From Chitinophaga polysaccharea (lineage in GTDB: Bacteria; Bacteroidota; Bacteroidia; Chitinophagales; Chitinophagaceae): DNA of 64,000 nt. This document shows positions 26,127-35,648 of the stretch, one piece after another. The number at the start of each line of letters is the position of its first letter. Positions within the stretch are counted from its first letter, which is position 1. The stretch lies in assembly GCF_007829335.1 (NCBI RefSeq), contig NZ_VIWO01000008.1:62001-126000 (forward strand), read 5' to 3'. Position numbers and translations under genes: made by a program. Below the pieces are notes generated by a model, which did no database searches, had not been told where the DNA came from, and saw only the letters and a list, made by a program, of their open reading frames with translations.

Positions 26127-27062
26127 TTATTTTACTACTCCCAGTTGCTTCATCATTGTCAGCTCATCGGTAACCCGCCAGTGCGCTGCTATTTTACCAT
26201 CCACTATTTCTTCGACATTGATCTGGTTAACGCTCACCTGTTTACCAGTAGGCGGTATACCAAATAAAGTATCCGTTTGCGTACCAGTCATTGTCACCCG
26301 GGCCACCACCCTGTTGTTGGTAGCAATAACATCTTTGATAGTATAATGCAAATCCGGAAAAGCTTTCCGGATTGCATTTACAATGGGTTTCAAACCACCT
26401 GGCCCCTTTGGCGGATTGGGCACAGATGGCGTATGATTGATGTAATCCTGGCTCAATAATTCATCCAGTACTTCCACATGCCCCTTATTCCAAACTTCAT
26501 TAAAATAGCGTTCCACCAACTGCTTATTTTTTTGCGCTACTGCCGGACCTGCCTGATCACAGGCCGTAAATAACAGGAGCAACGCGCCCGACACTGCCAG
26601 GGCGGATAGTGGTACTTTCACCGGCTTAATTATAATATTATCGACCGCATATTTGCCGCTGCCGTTTACCAGCAAGGCGAGCGACAGGCCTATTATCAGT
26701 AAATGATACTCATACCCCTCTCCTTTCTGTGTGCCGAACCAGTTCATAAAAAAGCCGTTGTCTACGTGCGCGGTGAAAATGATACCGATAAACAGGATGA
26801 TCATAGCTACTGACCATATCTTCGAGGCAAAACCGATGATCAGGGAAATTGCGCCGAAGAACTCAATGGCGATCACAAGGAACGCAATCAGCCAGGGTAA
26901 ATGCAGGGTATCTGTAAAAAAGGCCATTTCACTACTGAACCCCGGGCCGCCAAACCACCCGAGTACTTTCTGCGCGCCATGGGGAAATAATATCAGGCCG
27001 ATTGTGAGACGCAAGATCAGGCCTGTCCAGTCATTGCGTGTGCCAAAAATTTGCTGTTTCAT
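26127..27062 (-). CDS. DoxX-family membrane protein fused to a SnoaL-like/ester-cyclase domain
   Basis: One uninterrupted 311-residue frame joins two usually separate proteins. Residues 1-145 are a DoxX-type four-helix membrane domain (LRLTIGLILFPHGAQKVLGWFGG; AIEFFGAISLIIGFASKIW). Residues 150-168 look like an intact lipoprotein signal ending LFTAC at Cys168. Residues 175-305 are a SnoaL-like polyketide-cyclase fold (NKQLVERYFNEVWNKGHVEVLDELLSQDYINH; HWRVTDELTMMKQLG). This suggests fusion of a doxX gene to a downstream lipoprotein gene, leaving the cyclase domain tethered outside the inner membrane. The reaction is unknown. A Crp-like regulator is encoded 72 nt upstream on the same strand. 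Confidence 0.88.
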   Translation of the reverse strand: MKQQIFGTRNDWTGLILRLTIGLILFPHGAQKVLGWFGGPGFSSEMAFFTDTLHLPWLIAFLVIAIEFFGAISLIIGFASKIWSVAMIILFIGIIFTAHVDNGFFMNWFGTQKGEGYEYHLLIIGLSLALLVNGSGKYAVDNIIIKPVKVPLSALAVSGALLLLFTACDQAGPAVAQKNKQLVERYFNEVWNKGHVEVLDELLSQDYINHTPSVPNPPKGPGGLKPIVNAIRKAFPDLHYTIKDVIATNNRVVARVTMTGTQTDTLFGIPPTGKQVSVNQINVEEIVDGKIAAHWRVTDELTMMKQLGVVK

Positions 27063-27133
27063 CTATTTGTGTGTATTTAGAATCCCAAATAAACGACGCA
27101 GGAAAATCTAAAAAATTAAACTGGTTGAAGAAA

Positions 27134-27715
27134 TTATTGCCGGCTTAGCTTTTTCCGGAGCATACTGAGAAATACAGGTGTAAAGCCTAAATAAGCTGCC
27201 ACCTGCTTTTGAGGGATACGCTGTTCCAGCTGGGGATATTTTTTTATGAAATCCAGGTAACGCTGTTCGGCTGTAAAGGAAAGGTTTTGATTAATACGGC
27301 GTTGCTGTGCTACAAAGGCGTTCTGCAACAGTATCCTGAAAAAGCGTTCAAACTTAGGCACCTGCTCATACAATCGTTCAAGATCCGGTTTCGAAATCTG
27401 TAACAGCTCGGTGTCTTCCAGCGCGTCTATATAATATTCTGAGGTGGTCTCGGTAAAGAAGCTAAAAAGATCACTTACCCACCAGCCTTCCACGCCAAAC
27501 ATAACGATGTGCTCAAAACCACCTTCATCGATGGAGTACATTCTCAGGCAACCTTTGGTAATAAAGTTCTCCGTTTTACAGATTTCGCCCTGCCGGAGCA
27601 GGAATGCTTTCTTTTTGAGAGAACGGGGTGTTAACAGGGAATATAACAGGTTGGCTTCTTCTTTTTCAAGATGAATATAACGTTCGATGTTTTCCAGGAG
27701 AAGTTCATCTTTCAT
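27134..27715 (-). CDS. Crp/Fnr-like cyclic-nucleotide-binding-fold regulator
   Basis: The ATG at 27715 gives 193 residues (the frame opens at 27748). The beta-roll (KKKAFLLRQGEICKTENFITKGCLRMYSIDEGG) and VEGWWVSDLFSFFTETTSEYYIDALEDTELLQI match the Bacteroidota Crp-like group. The C-terminal helix-turn-helix is QKQVAAYLGFTPVFLSMLRKKLSRQ. It probably governs the downstream DoxX-SnoaL gene. A clean dyad with a 4-nt spacer sits about 140 nt upstream of its start. Confidence 0.92.
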   Translation of the reverse strand: MKDELLLENIERYIHLEKEEANLLYSLLTPRSLKKKAFLLRQGEICKTENFITKGCLRMYSIDEGGFEHIVMFGVEGWWVSDLFSFFTETTSEYYIDALEDTELLQISKPDLERLYEQVPKFERFFRILLQNAFVAQQRRINQNLSFTAEQRYLDFIKKYPQLEQRIPQKQVAAYLGFTPVFLSMLRKKLSRQ

Positions 27716-27855
27716 ATAGCCGTCAGCTTTAGTGCTATTATGTAACAATGTAGTGTTTTATGAAGAAATGATATCAGCTTTTTCAAAAACTTAGAATAAA
27801 ATAAGGACAATGATATCATATGATGAGCTTGCTAAAATAAGCTCTTTTGCCGTCA

Positions 27856-27898
27856 ATTACGACAAAAATGTCGTAATGTGCTGCGAAATGTATTTTTG
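27856..27898 (+). promoter_or_regulatory. 9-4-9 dyad followed by a Bacteroidota-type -7 element
   Basis: ATTACGACA (27856-27864), four A, TGTCGTAAT (27869-27877) form a perfect dyad with the 4-nt centre typical of Crp/Fnr-type sites. Fourteen nt on, TATTTTTG (27891-27898) matches the -7 consensus TAnnTTTG, so the dyad would cover the -33 region of a plus-strand promoter. The motif pairing is seen; the regulator is inferred. Confidence 0.5.
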
Positions 27899-27905
27899 CC
27901 GTAAA

Positions 27906-27989
27906 ATGGCGAAATATTCACCCTGGGAAAGCTACTATCAAGCTTGCTATAAACGAAACAATATCGCTATATCAAGCGCTCTTATTTAA
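27906..27989 (+). CDS. Possible 27-codon peptide behind the dyad promoter
   Basis: MAKYSPWESYYQACYKRNNIAISSALI begins 8 nt after the putative -7 element, so any transcript would be almost leaderless. No homolog is recognised and no ribosome site is visible. It may be a real small peptide, the start of a lost gene, or chance. Confidence 0.2.
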   Translation: MAKYSPWESYYQACYKRNNIAISSALI

Positions 27990-28004
27990 TAAGCAAGGAT
28001 GATT

Positions 28005-28043
28005 AAAACAACGACAGCGAAGAGATATCCCTTCGCTGTCGTT
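28005..28043 (-). terminator. Terminator behind the TlpA-like gene
   Basis: 12-bp perfect stem (AACGACAGCGAA with its complement, 28010-28021 and 28032-28043), 10-nt loop. The minus-strand product continues GTTTTAATC, a short U-tract. It ends the sigma-fecR-susCD-tlpA unit. Confidence 0.8.
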
Positions 28044-28064
28044 ATTCATCACTCTAAAACTTAC

Positions 28065-29531
28065 CTACTGCTGATTCGCTAACGTAATCATCGCAGAAAC
28101 TTCTGCCACGGCGGCATCATCACCACCGCTGAAACCGGTGAAACGGAAACGAATATTACCCTTTCCATCGATCACAAACTTAGTAGGAATGCCCTGCACC
28201 TTATAGCTATCTACTACCTTGTTAACACCGGTAGCCGGATCTTTCAGGTCCATCAGCACTTCGAACGGATAGTTATTGCTGGTAACAAATTTCTTAGCGC
28301 TGGCAGGGGCGTCGGCTTCTTTTTCCCAGGTATGTACGAAGAGAAATTTTACATTTGGATCGTTCTTATACTTTTCCATGGCTTTTTTCATGGCTGGGAA
28401 AGAGGCCTTGCAAGGGCCGCACCAGGTAGCCCAGAAGTCGAGCACAATGGTTTTGCCTTTGTAGTCGGAAAGAGATACGGTGTTGCCGTCTACATCCTTT
28501 AAAGTAAAGCCGGGCGCCGGTTCCTGGATGATTTGTTTGGCAAATTCCTCCTGCATTTTCTTGTCCAGTCCACTTTTCAGGGAGTCGATGTAGCTTTCCA
28601 GCTTGTTGTCGTTACGCACTTTGGCGTAAGCGGCTGCCAATAGAGGCTTGTTGTTGCTGTTCAGTTTACCCTGGGCGGCGATGTCGCTCATGCGGGCAAA
28701 CACTTCGGGATAGTCGCCTTTGGCCAGGAGTACTTTTGCATACATCTCGTTTACCTGTGGTCTGACAGGTGTTTCGGCCTGTTCTGCGCGTTTCAGGTAT
28801 ACCAGGGCGGAATCGTATTCTTTATCGTTGTATAATAGCTGGGCATAGCTGCTCAGGTAACCGGGATAGCCCAGGGCTGCGAATCTGGCGCCTTCTTCAT
28901 TTTTACGGGTAGTTTTAAACTCCCATGCATCTTCGATCGCTTTTTTCAACAGCACTTTTGCTTCCGCGGTGTGTCCCTTTTTGGCAATGTGCTCCGCTGT
29001 ACCCGCCCATCCCTGGCCTTTCCAGAAGGGCGATACGATGCTGTTGGCATACTCCAGCGCTTTAGGCAGGTTGTCGGCTATGGCATAAGCGGTGCCTACG
29101 GCGTTGCGGGCGTAGTCGTAAACGATCCGGTCATTGTCCAGCTTTCCTTCAGGAAATTTTTTCTCCCAGGCTTTATACAATGCTTCTTTCTTTGCGGGGT
29201 CGTTTTCGTTATAGATGGTTTCAACCGATTTATTCCTGACAACAATACCGACGGGAAATTTCTTTTCTGCCGCAGTGCGGATAGAGTCGCCTAAATTACC
29301 TTTCTTCAGCTGGTAAAAGTATTGGGCGGCGGTGAGCCAGTCCGTTTCTTTTTTGCTTTTGGTCAATGCATACATTTTATCCGACAGCAGGTCTTTCTCT
29401 GCGTCGCTGCCTTTGGCGAGGCGATTATAATACCGCATCAGCGAGTCCTGGCTGATTTTGGCCTGCCCGTTGGAGTTGGCGGCCACCGCCAGTAAGCTGC
29501 CGCTGAGCAGGATGGGGAGTACTTTTTTCAT
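28065..29531 (-). CDS. Periplasmic TlpA-like thioredoxin-fold protein
   Basis: 488 residues with a signal peptide (about 1-22) and a long TPR-like helical region (about 40-330: YARNAVGTAYAIADNLPKALEYANSIV). A C-terminal redoxin domain follows (EPAPGFTLKDVDGNTVSLSDYKGKTIVLDFWATWCGPC) with the catalytic WCGPC at about residue 370 and the cis-Pro region VQGIPTKFVIDGKG. It reduces or isomerises thiols in the periplasm. It is the last gene of a susCD operon (25 nt after susD), a recurrent pairing in this phylum. A role in processing a Cys-containing imported ligand is inference. Confidence 0.93.
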   Translation of the reverse strand: MKKVLPILLSGSLLAVAANSNGQAKISQDSLMRYYNRLAKGSDAEKDLLSDKMYALTKSKKETDWLTAAQYFYQLKKGNLGDSIRTAAEKKFPVGIVVRNKSVETIYNENDPAKKEALYKAWEKKFPEGKLDNDRIVYDYARNAVGTAYAIADNLPKALEYANSIVSPFWKGQGWAGTAEHIAKKGHTAEAKVLLKKAIEDAWEFKTTRKNEEGARFAALGYPGYLSSYAQLLYNDKEYDSALVYLKRAEQAETPVRPQVNEMYAKVLLAKGDYPEVFARMSDIAAQGKLNSNNKPLLAAAYAKVRNDNKLESYIDSLKSGLDKKMQEEFAKQIIQEPAPGFTLKDVDGNTVSLSDYKGKTIVLDFWATWCGPCKASFPAMKKAMEKYKNDPNVKFLFVHTWEKEADAPASAKKFVTSNNYPFEVLMDLKDPATGVNKVVDSYKVQGIPTKFVIDGKGNIRFRFTGFSGGDDAAVAEVSAMITLANQQ

Positions 29532-29556
29532 ATCACAGATGGTGGTTTAAGATTAA

Positions 29557-30984
29557 TTAGTATCCTTGATTTTGTGTTAAAACCGGGTTAGCTATACGCT
29601 GTGCATCCGGAATCGGGTACAGGATGTCGGTGCTGGCCCAGGTGGTGGGACGCATGCCTCCTATTACATCATCTGCACGTGTTTTACCACCGCCGCTGAT
29701 GCTGGGTGTACGTTTCAGGTCGAACCAACGGTTGCCCCACTCGCCAAACAATTCTGCCTTCCTTTCCTGTTCTACCGCCAGCAACAGGTTAGGCTGCGTA
29801 AGACTGTTATCGAGCATTGGCAATCCTGCTCTTGAGCGGATGCTGTCTACATCGGCAATGGCGCCGGCGAGGTTACCTTGTTGCGCCCTCGCCTCTGCTC
29901 TTACGAGGTATTGCTCCGCGAGACGCAGCATTACGTTAAACTCGTTACCAGTAGAAGCTCCCGCGGGTAGCGAAGTAATTTTATACTTGGTGATTACCTT
30001 GTAATTTTTACCGCCGATATCGGTAGCCGCCACCCAGTTGGCTTTACGTAGATCGCCCGGTTCCAGTGAGTTGTACAGTGTATCCGTTAACGTTACTGCC
30101 GGCACAGAGCCAGGCGTAGCAGTATAACTTCCTCCGTTGGCATCCCGATTGTTCATGTAGATGGATATGCCGTTGAGCGTAGCCAGCTGCCATATCACTT
30201 CATTGCTGGAATTGCTGAAGGTGGTATTCAGGTTTTTATTTAAGCTATAGAGACCTGAATTTATTACCGCATTAGCCGCTGCTTCTGCGTTGGCCCATTG
30301 CTTTTGATAGAGGTAAACTCTCGCCAGCAAGGCATTAGCTGTTTGCCGGTTAATCCGTGTTCTCAGCGCTGCCGGGTAAGCATCTGTTAATACCCCTTGC
30401 GCTTCTGTGAGGTCTTTGAGGATCTGCGCCCACACTTCGGTGGCAGGCGTCCGCGCCAGGGTAGCGTTCTTTATCGGATCGTCAGTAACAGGCAATGGCA
30501 CATCCCCGAACATGTTTACCAGGTAAAAAAGCGTAAAAGCTCTCCACACTTTTATTTCTCCCGTTAACTGATTTTTTACAGAAGATGACAGAGTAGTACT
30601 GCGGGAGATCCCATCCAGCATGGCATTGGCCTGGCTGAGTGTGGAATAGGGATAGGCCCAGAGCACGTATTGAATCACGCTGTTGGTAATGCTAATGCTA
30701 TTAGTTTTAAACTCATCAAACGCGGGGCTGGAAACGTTGTTCTGCAGCTCATTGGCGGAAAGTCCCGGCATTTCACTGAGTGGAAACAAAGCATCGCGTG
30801 TAAATGATGCATTGTAAATCCCCAATACCGCGCTGGTAGCGGTGGCGTCGGAAGCAAAGGCCTGGTCGAGCCCCACCTGGGTGGTAGGCGGTCCTATTTC
30901 AACCAGTTTCCTGCAGGAAGAAAAGGTAGTACCAGCCAACAATACCAAGGCGATTACTTTTTTATTTATCGTGAAAGGAAACAT
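29557..30984 (-). CDS. RagB/SusD-family nutrient-binding lipoprotein
   Basis: From the ATG at 30984 the product is 475 residues with a lipoprotein signal ending TFSSC (Cys24). The SusD core (SSVKNQLTGEIKVWRAFTLFYLVNMFGDVPLP) and the C-terminal VEQERKAELFGEWGNRWFDLKRTPSI are typical. An upstream in-frame ATG at 31008 would overlap the susC end by 13 nt; the chosen start leaves an 11-nt gap. It is the partner of the STN-SusC encoded upstream and precedes the TlpA-like gene. Confidence 0.93.
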   Translation of the reverse strand: MFPFTINKKVIALVLLAGTTFSSCRKLVEIGPPTTQVGLDQAFASDATATSAVLGIYNASFTRDALFPLSEMPGLSANELQNNVSSPAFDEFKTNSISITNSVIQYVLWAYPYSTLSQANAMLDGISRSTTLSSSVKNQLTGEIKVWRAFTLFYLVNMFGDVPLPVTDDPIKNATLARTPATEVWAQILKDLTEAQGVLTDAYPAALRTRINRQTANALLARVYLYQKQWANAEAAANAVINSGLYSLNKNLNTTFSNSSNEVIWQLATLNGISIYMNNRDANGGSYTATPGSVPAVTLTDTLYNSLEPGDLRKANWVAATDIGGKNYKVITKYKITSLPAGASTGNEFNVMLRLAEQYLVRAEARAQQGNLAGAIADVDSIRSRAGLPMLDNSLTQPNLLLAVEQERKAELFGEWGNRWFDLKRTPSISGGGKTRADDVIGGMRPTTWASTDILYPIPDAQRIANPVLTQNQGY

Positions 30985-30995
30985 GAATTCAGATT

Positions 30996-33900
30996 TTAGA
31001 ATGAACAATTAACACCCAATACGATGGTTCTCAGCGGAGGCATGGCGATCATGCCGGTACCCAATCCCGGAGGGCCTCCTGGCACGCTGGTTTCAGGATC
31101 ATAAATGTATTTGTTCTTTGTCCAGGTAAACAGGTTTTGTCCTTCTGCATATACTTTCAGGCCACTGATTTTAGCTTTCATCAGCCACCGCTGCGGGAAA
31201 GAATAGGATATCGCTGCCGATCTCAGTTTCAGGTAACTTGCATCTCCCCATAGGGCGGAGGAGCTGCTGTACTGTGTATAGCCGAGATAGATAGGTGTGC
31301 CTGAAGTAGAGGTCGCGGCCGGATAAGTAGCGTTATCTCCTGGTTGTCTCCACCTGTCGAGCACGGAGGTATTCTGGTTACTTCTGCTGCTACCGATAGG
31401 GGTGCTGAAATTATTCGTAGTACCTTTACGGTGATTAAATTGCAGGAAGAAGCTGAGATCCCAGTTCCTGTAACTAACGGTGTTATTCAATCCTCCAAAG
31501 AAAGGAAGTCCTGGTTTAATAATTTGGCGGTCGTTGTTAAAATCAATCGCACCATCTTTATTCACATCCTCGTACTGCGGAATACCGGTGTTAGGATCGT
31601 ATCCGGTGTAGATAAACTTCCGCACCAGGTCGATCGGCTGCCCCACCAGGTAGCTGCTGGCATAAAAAGATTTTTCTATCCCAGGGAAGCTTACCAGTTT
31701 ATTCCGGTAGAAAGTTACATTCAGTGATGATGTCCAGCCGAAATCATATCTTTTCACATTCAGACTTGTCAGTTCCAGTTCCACGCCGCTGTTTTGTACC
31801 AGTGCCGGCATGTTAACGGTATAACTGTTGTATCCCGACTGTAAAGCCAATGCCGCAGAAAGCAGCTGATCGGCAGAACGATTACGGTAGTAATTACCGG
31901 TAAATGAAATCCTGTCGTTCAGGAAACCCAGCTCCAGGCCAAATTCCAGCTTGCGGGTAGTTTCCCATTTGATACCTGGGTTGGGTAATGTTGACCGGAT
32001 AAGGGAAGAAGCTCCCTGGTAACTTCCGGCAGAAGATAATAGTGGCAGGTAAATATAATTGCCGATCTGGTCATTACCTGTGGATCCATAGCTGGCTCTC
32101 AGCTTACCCAGGCTAAGCCAGGGCATAGTTTCCTGTGCAAAGTCTTCCTGGGAAAACAACCAGGCTGCACCTACAGCGCCAAAGTCGCCATAGATATTAT
32201 CCGGGCCAAACCTGGAAGAGGCGTCGCGACGGAACGTGAGATTGAGCAGGTATTTTTGTTTGTAGTCATAATTCACCCGGCCAAACAAAGAGGCAAAGCG
32301 GTAATCGAAGTAGGAAGCCGAACCGGTAACAGTACCAGCCCCTACAATGGAGCTCATCAGCGCCTCGCTGCTGTAGTTCTGCGCATTTAAATTCTGGCCG
32401 GTAGAGAGGCTGCGCTGATAAGTACCCCCCACCATGAGACCCAGCCTATCCTGTTTTCTCTCTATGGTATAATTAAGGGTAGGTTCTACAATGTAGTTCT
32501 GTGATTTAGTATTGGCAAAAGTTGCATATGACTGAGGATTGTTAATCGGGTTCTGGGTAGACGCCGGCACCGGATTCGCCTGGTCCAGCGTGGTATTGGT
32601 AAAACCCATATTTATTTTAAAGTCCAGGTTTTTGATGATGGTATAGCGCAGGTTGGCGTTAGTCATCAGGTTGCCGGTGGAATTGGTATTACGGCGTTGC
32701 AACAGCGCCAACGGGTTGGTGAATCCGCTTACCCAGGCCAATTTCCCGGTACTGTCGTACAAGGGCATATTAGGCGGCAGGTTATACATCGAGATCACAT
32801 CTGATCCTGGCAAAATGGTTTTATCGTTGGAATAGTTAGCTGTGAAGGCAGCGTAAAACTTGTTGTCGGAAGAAGTATGATCGGCAGAGAGACGGCCGGT
32901 GAAGCGCTGGCTGTTGAAATTACCGGGATATACGGTCGTTTCCTTATGATAGCCGCCGCTAAACATAAAATGTGTTTTAGTATCTCCACCGGAAATAGAT
33001 GCCTGCGCATCTGTGGTCCTTGCTGTTCCGCCTACGAGCAGCTTTTGCCAGTTGGTATAGGCATTCTGGTCCCAAACGGTTAGCTCGGGCGCATTAGCGG
33101 TATTAGGGGTGAGCCCGTCATTCTTAAATGCTTCCCTTCTCAGGTCGAGATATTCCTTTGTATTCATCATCGGAATAAAGTGTCCTACCTTTCCTGATCC
33201 CGTATAGGCGTTTACGTTAACCCTTGTTTTACCAGACTTCCCTTTTTTTGTGGTGATGAGGATGACGCCGTTGGCGCCCCTGGCGCCGTAGATGGCGGTG
33301 GCATCGGCATCTTTCAGGATGTCCATCCGTTCAATATCATCGGGGTTAATCATGCTAAAAGGGCTGATACCGCCATTGGTAGCAGAGGTACCTAGTGCAT
33401 TGAGGTTATCTGTGGGTGGATAAGAACCGTTGAAGTTGGTGAAGGGCACACCATCAACCACATACAGCGGTATATTGCCCGAGTTCATAGACCCTTGTCC
33501 TCGGATCTGTACAATAGCAGCGCTACCAGGCAAACCATTCTGCTGGGTGATTTGCACCCCGGGAACACGGCCGGGCAAAGCGGCCAGTGGGTTGGAAATA
33601 GGTTGCTTGCTGATTTCCTTTGCCGTAATGCTACTGACAGAACCGGTATTCATTCTTTTAGTGGTAGTACCATAACCGATGATCACCGATTCCTCCAATG
33701 CCCTCGTTTGTTGTTCCAGTACTACATTAATGGTAGTACGGCCATTGGCCATTATCCGCTGTGTTCCATAGGAGAGATAAGAGACGATCAGTACAGCATC
33801 GGAAGGCACATCCTTCAATACATAATCTCCATTATCGTTGGTCATAGCGCCAAAGGGTGTACCAGGGATCACCACCGACACTGCGGGAATAGGAGATCCC

Positions 33901-34325
33901 TGCGCATCGGTGATTCGTCCCTGGATAGTAATTGATACCCGTGTGGGGGCCAGGTTATTCCCCCCTGTGATTTTCAGCCGGATGGCAATAAACTTGCCCG
34001 ACAGGTGGTAAGTAAATGGTTGGTTATTGAAAAGCAATTTTAACACGGCGTCGAGTTGTTCATTTTCTACGGAAATGTTGACCGGCACGGCCTGGCTCAT
34101 TTGATTCTTCCCATAGATAAAGCTGTACCCTGTTTGTTTTTCTATTTCCTTGAATGCTTTTTCCAGCGAACCGGATTTAATATTCATAGATACTTTCTGT
34201 GCAAAGGTCTGACCGGCTATTAACAGGCAGCTCAGCAACAGTAAAGTCCCGAAGTAATTAGCGCCCCATTTTCTATTTTTCCTTTCCGGTAGGCATAGTG
34301 CACTCGTTAGCTTTCTTACAAGCAT
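30996..34325 (-). CDS. SusC/RagA-family TonB-linked receptor with STN signalling domain
   Basis: The ATG at 34325 gives 1109 residues. Domains in order are a signal segment ending GQTFAQ, the STN domain (about 45-105: VSMNIKSGSLEKAFKEIEKQTGYSFIYG), a carboxypeptidase-regulatory-like domain (ITIQGRITDAQGSPIPAVSV), the plug (IPLYVVDGVPF; MDILKDADATAIYGARGANGVILITTKKG) and the barrel. It imports an unknown ligand and, through STN, signals to the FecR encoded upstream. The frame extends to 34376, but the shorter start gives a more normal signal. Confidence 0.95.
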   Translation of the reverse strand: MLVRKLTSALCLPERKNRKWGANYFGTLLLLSCLLIAGQTFAQKVSMNIKSGSLEKAFKEIEKQTGYSFIYGKNQMSQAVPVNISVENEQLDAVLKLLFNNQPFTYHLSGKFIAIRLKITGGNNLAPTRVSITIQGRITDAQGSPIPAVSVVIPGTPFGAMTNDNGDYVLKDVPSDAVLIVSYLSYGTQRIMANGRTTINVVLEQQTRALEESVIIGYGTTTKRMNTGSVSSITAKEISKQPISNPLAALPGRVPGVQITQQNGLPGSAAIVQIRGQGSMNSGNIPLYVVDGVPFTNFNGSYPPTDNLNALGTSATNGGISPFSMINPDDIERMDILKDADATAIYGARGANGVILITTKKGKSGKTRVNVNAYTGSGKVGHFIPMMNTKEYLDLRREAFKNDGLTPNTANAPELTVWDQNAYTNWQKLLVGGTARTTDAQASISGGDTKTHFMFSGGYHKETTVYPGNFNSQRFTGRLSADHTSSDNKFYAAFTANYSNDKTILPGSDVISMYNLPPNMPLYDSTGKLAWVSGFTNPLALLQRRNTNSTGNLMTNANLRYTIIKNLDFKINMGFTNTTLDQANPVPASTQNPINNPQSYATFANTKSQNYIVEPTLNYTIERKQDRLGLMVGGTYQRSLSTGQNLNAQNYSSEALMSSIVGAGTVTGSASYFDYRFASLFGRVNYDYKQKYLLNLTFRRDASSRFGPDNIYGDFGAVGAAWLFSQEDFAQETMPWLSLGKLRASYGSTGNDQIGNYIYLPLLSSAGSYQGASSLIRSTLPNPGIKWETTRKLEFGLELGFLNDRISFTGNYYRNRSADQLLSAALALQSGYNSYTVNMPALVQNSGVELELTSLNVKRYDFGWTSSLNVTFYRNKLVSFPGIEKSFYASSYLVGQPIDLVRKFIYTGYDPNTGIPQYEDVNKDGAIDFNNDRQIIKPGLPFFGGLNNTVSYRNWDLSFFLQFNHRKGTTNNFSTPIGSSRSNQNTSVLDRWRQPGDNATYPAATSTSGTPIYLGYTQYSSSSALWGDASYLKLRSAAISYSFPQRWLMKAKISGLKVYAEGQNLFTWTKNKYIYDPETSVPGGPPGLGTGMIAMPPLRTIVLGVNCSF

Positions 34326-34437
34326 AGCTTCTGGTTGATTTTTGATGAATAAATACGTCAATCGGCATGGTGACAATCCTTCTCACGTCTGTAAAGTGGC
34401 CTTCCTTACAGATTTGGAAAACTGGCTGGTGTATGTT

Positions 34438-35568
34438 CTATTTTATCACGGTAATTTTCCGCCCTTCAATTTTGAAATGCACGAGATTGGTCATCTCCAA
34501 CAGATTCAGTAATTGAGATACGGGGACGTCCCTCGGAATTTTAGCGACAAAAAAGTCTTTAACATCGGTTTGATACACGACGTCTATATTATAATATCGT
34601 TGTAACGTTGACATGATGGTGGTAATATCGGCGCCGTCGAAGTAGAGCAGTCCTTCTTTCCAGGCCGTTGCCTGTTGTATATCCACATTTTTCATCAGCT
34701 GCAATGAGCCGCCTGAAGTAGCCGCCGCTGCTTCGCCCGGGTGCAGCACCTGTGAGGCTCCGGGCGTATTCACTTTCACTGCGCCATTGACCAGGGTCAC
34801 CTCCATTTTTCTTTCATCGCCGAAAGCCCGGAAATTGAAAGCGGTCCCCAGTACTTCGATGGTCGCCTTATGGCTGGCGGATGTAACCAGGAATGGCTGG
34901 TGAGCGTTTTGCTTTACCTCAAAATAGGCCTGGCCCGTAGCTGCCACTTCTCTTTGCTTGCCGTGGAAGGAGGCAGGATATGTGAGCGTAGAACCTGCAT
35001 CTATCCATACTTTGGTGCCATCGCCCAACAGAATGGCCAATGGTTTACTGCCATTGGGTACCTGGATGGTATTCAGGCTGTTGGCAGTATCGGCGCCGGC
35101 ATAAGTGATTTGCCCGTCGGCATTTTTCGATACGCTGACTTGTCCCTGTACCACGAGCGTACCGTTGCCGGCACTATCAAGCAGGATACGTTGGCCATTA
35201 CCCAATGTAAGCACGGCATGATTGCCGGCTGGTGCAGGAATATCATTGCGGAAACGCACGGCTTGTGGCGCCAGCGGCGCCGGCTGGTGTTGGTAGAGAT
35301 AATAACCGGTACCAAGTACCAGGGCTACCGCGGCAGCAGCCGCCCAACGGTTCCAATGGATGATCTTTCCGGAACGGCGACGCAATACTGGCTCCAGGCG
35401 CTCCCGGATAGCGGCTTCCAACTGCTGCTGATCACCCAGCAGCTGCCCGTTCCAATCGCCCTGCTGCTGAAAAGCATTGAACAATTGGTTGTACTGCAAC
35501 AGCTCTGCATCAGTAGCTGTACCAGATACTACTTTTTCCGCCAATAGTATTACTTCCTCTTTTGTCAT
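34438..35568 (-). CDS. FecR-family anti-sigma factor
   Basis: 376 residues: cytoplasmic helical region, membrane segment about 75-92 (RWAAAAAVALVLGTGYYL), periplasmic FecR domain (ILLGDGTKVWIDAGSTLTYPASFHGKQREVAATGQAYFEVKQNAHQPFLV) and C-terminal DUF4974-type module (IMSTLQRYYNIDVVYQTDVKDFFVAKIPRDVPVSQLLNLLEMT). It pairs with the ECF sigma factor encoded 80 nt upstream and the STN-SusC encoded downstream. Similarity to the FecR at 17202 is at the level of domain order, not close identity. Confidence 0.95.
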   Translation of the reverse strand: MTKEEVILLAEKVVSGTATDAELLQYNQLFNAFQQQGDWNGQLLGDQQQLEAAIRERLEPVLRRRSGKIIHWNRWAAAAAVALVLGTGYYLYQHQPAPLAPQAVRFRNDIPAPAGNHAVLTLGNGQRILLDSAGNGTLVVQGQVSVSKNADGQITYAGADTANSLNTIQVPNGSKPLAILLGDGTKVWIDAGSTLTYPASFHGKQREVAATGQAYFEVKQNAHQPFLVTSASHKATIEVLGTAFNFRAFGDERKMEVTLVNGAVKVNTPGASQVLHPGEAAAATSGGSLQLMKNVDIQQATAWKEGLLYFDGADITTIMSTLQRYYNIDVVYQTDVKDFFVAKIPRDVPVSQLLNLLEMTNLVHFKIEGRKITVIK

Positions 35569-35648
35569 ACGTAGCCGTTCTTATACATAGGCAGTTGTAA
35601 AAGGACATACCCTTAAAAGCATCTCAATTTTTTTTTGAGATGGCTGTT

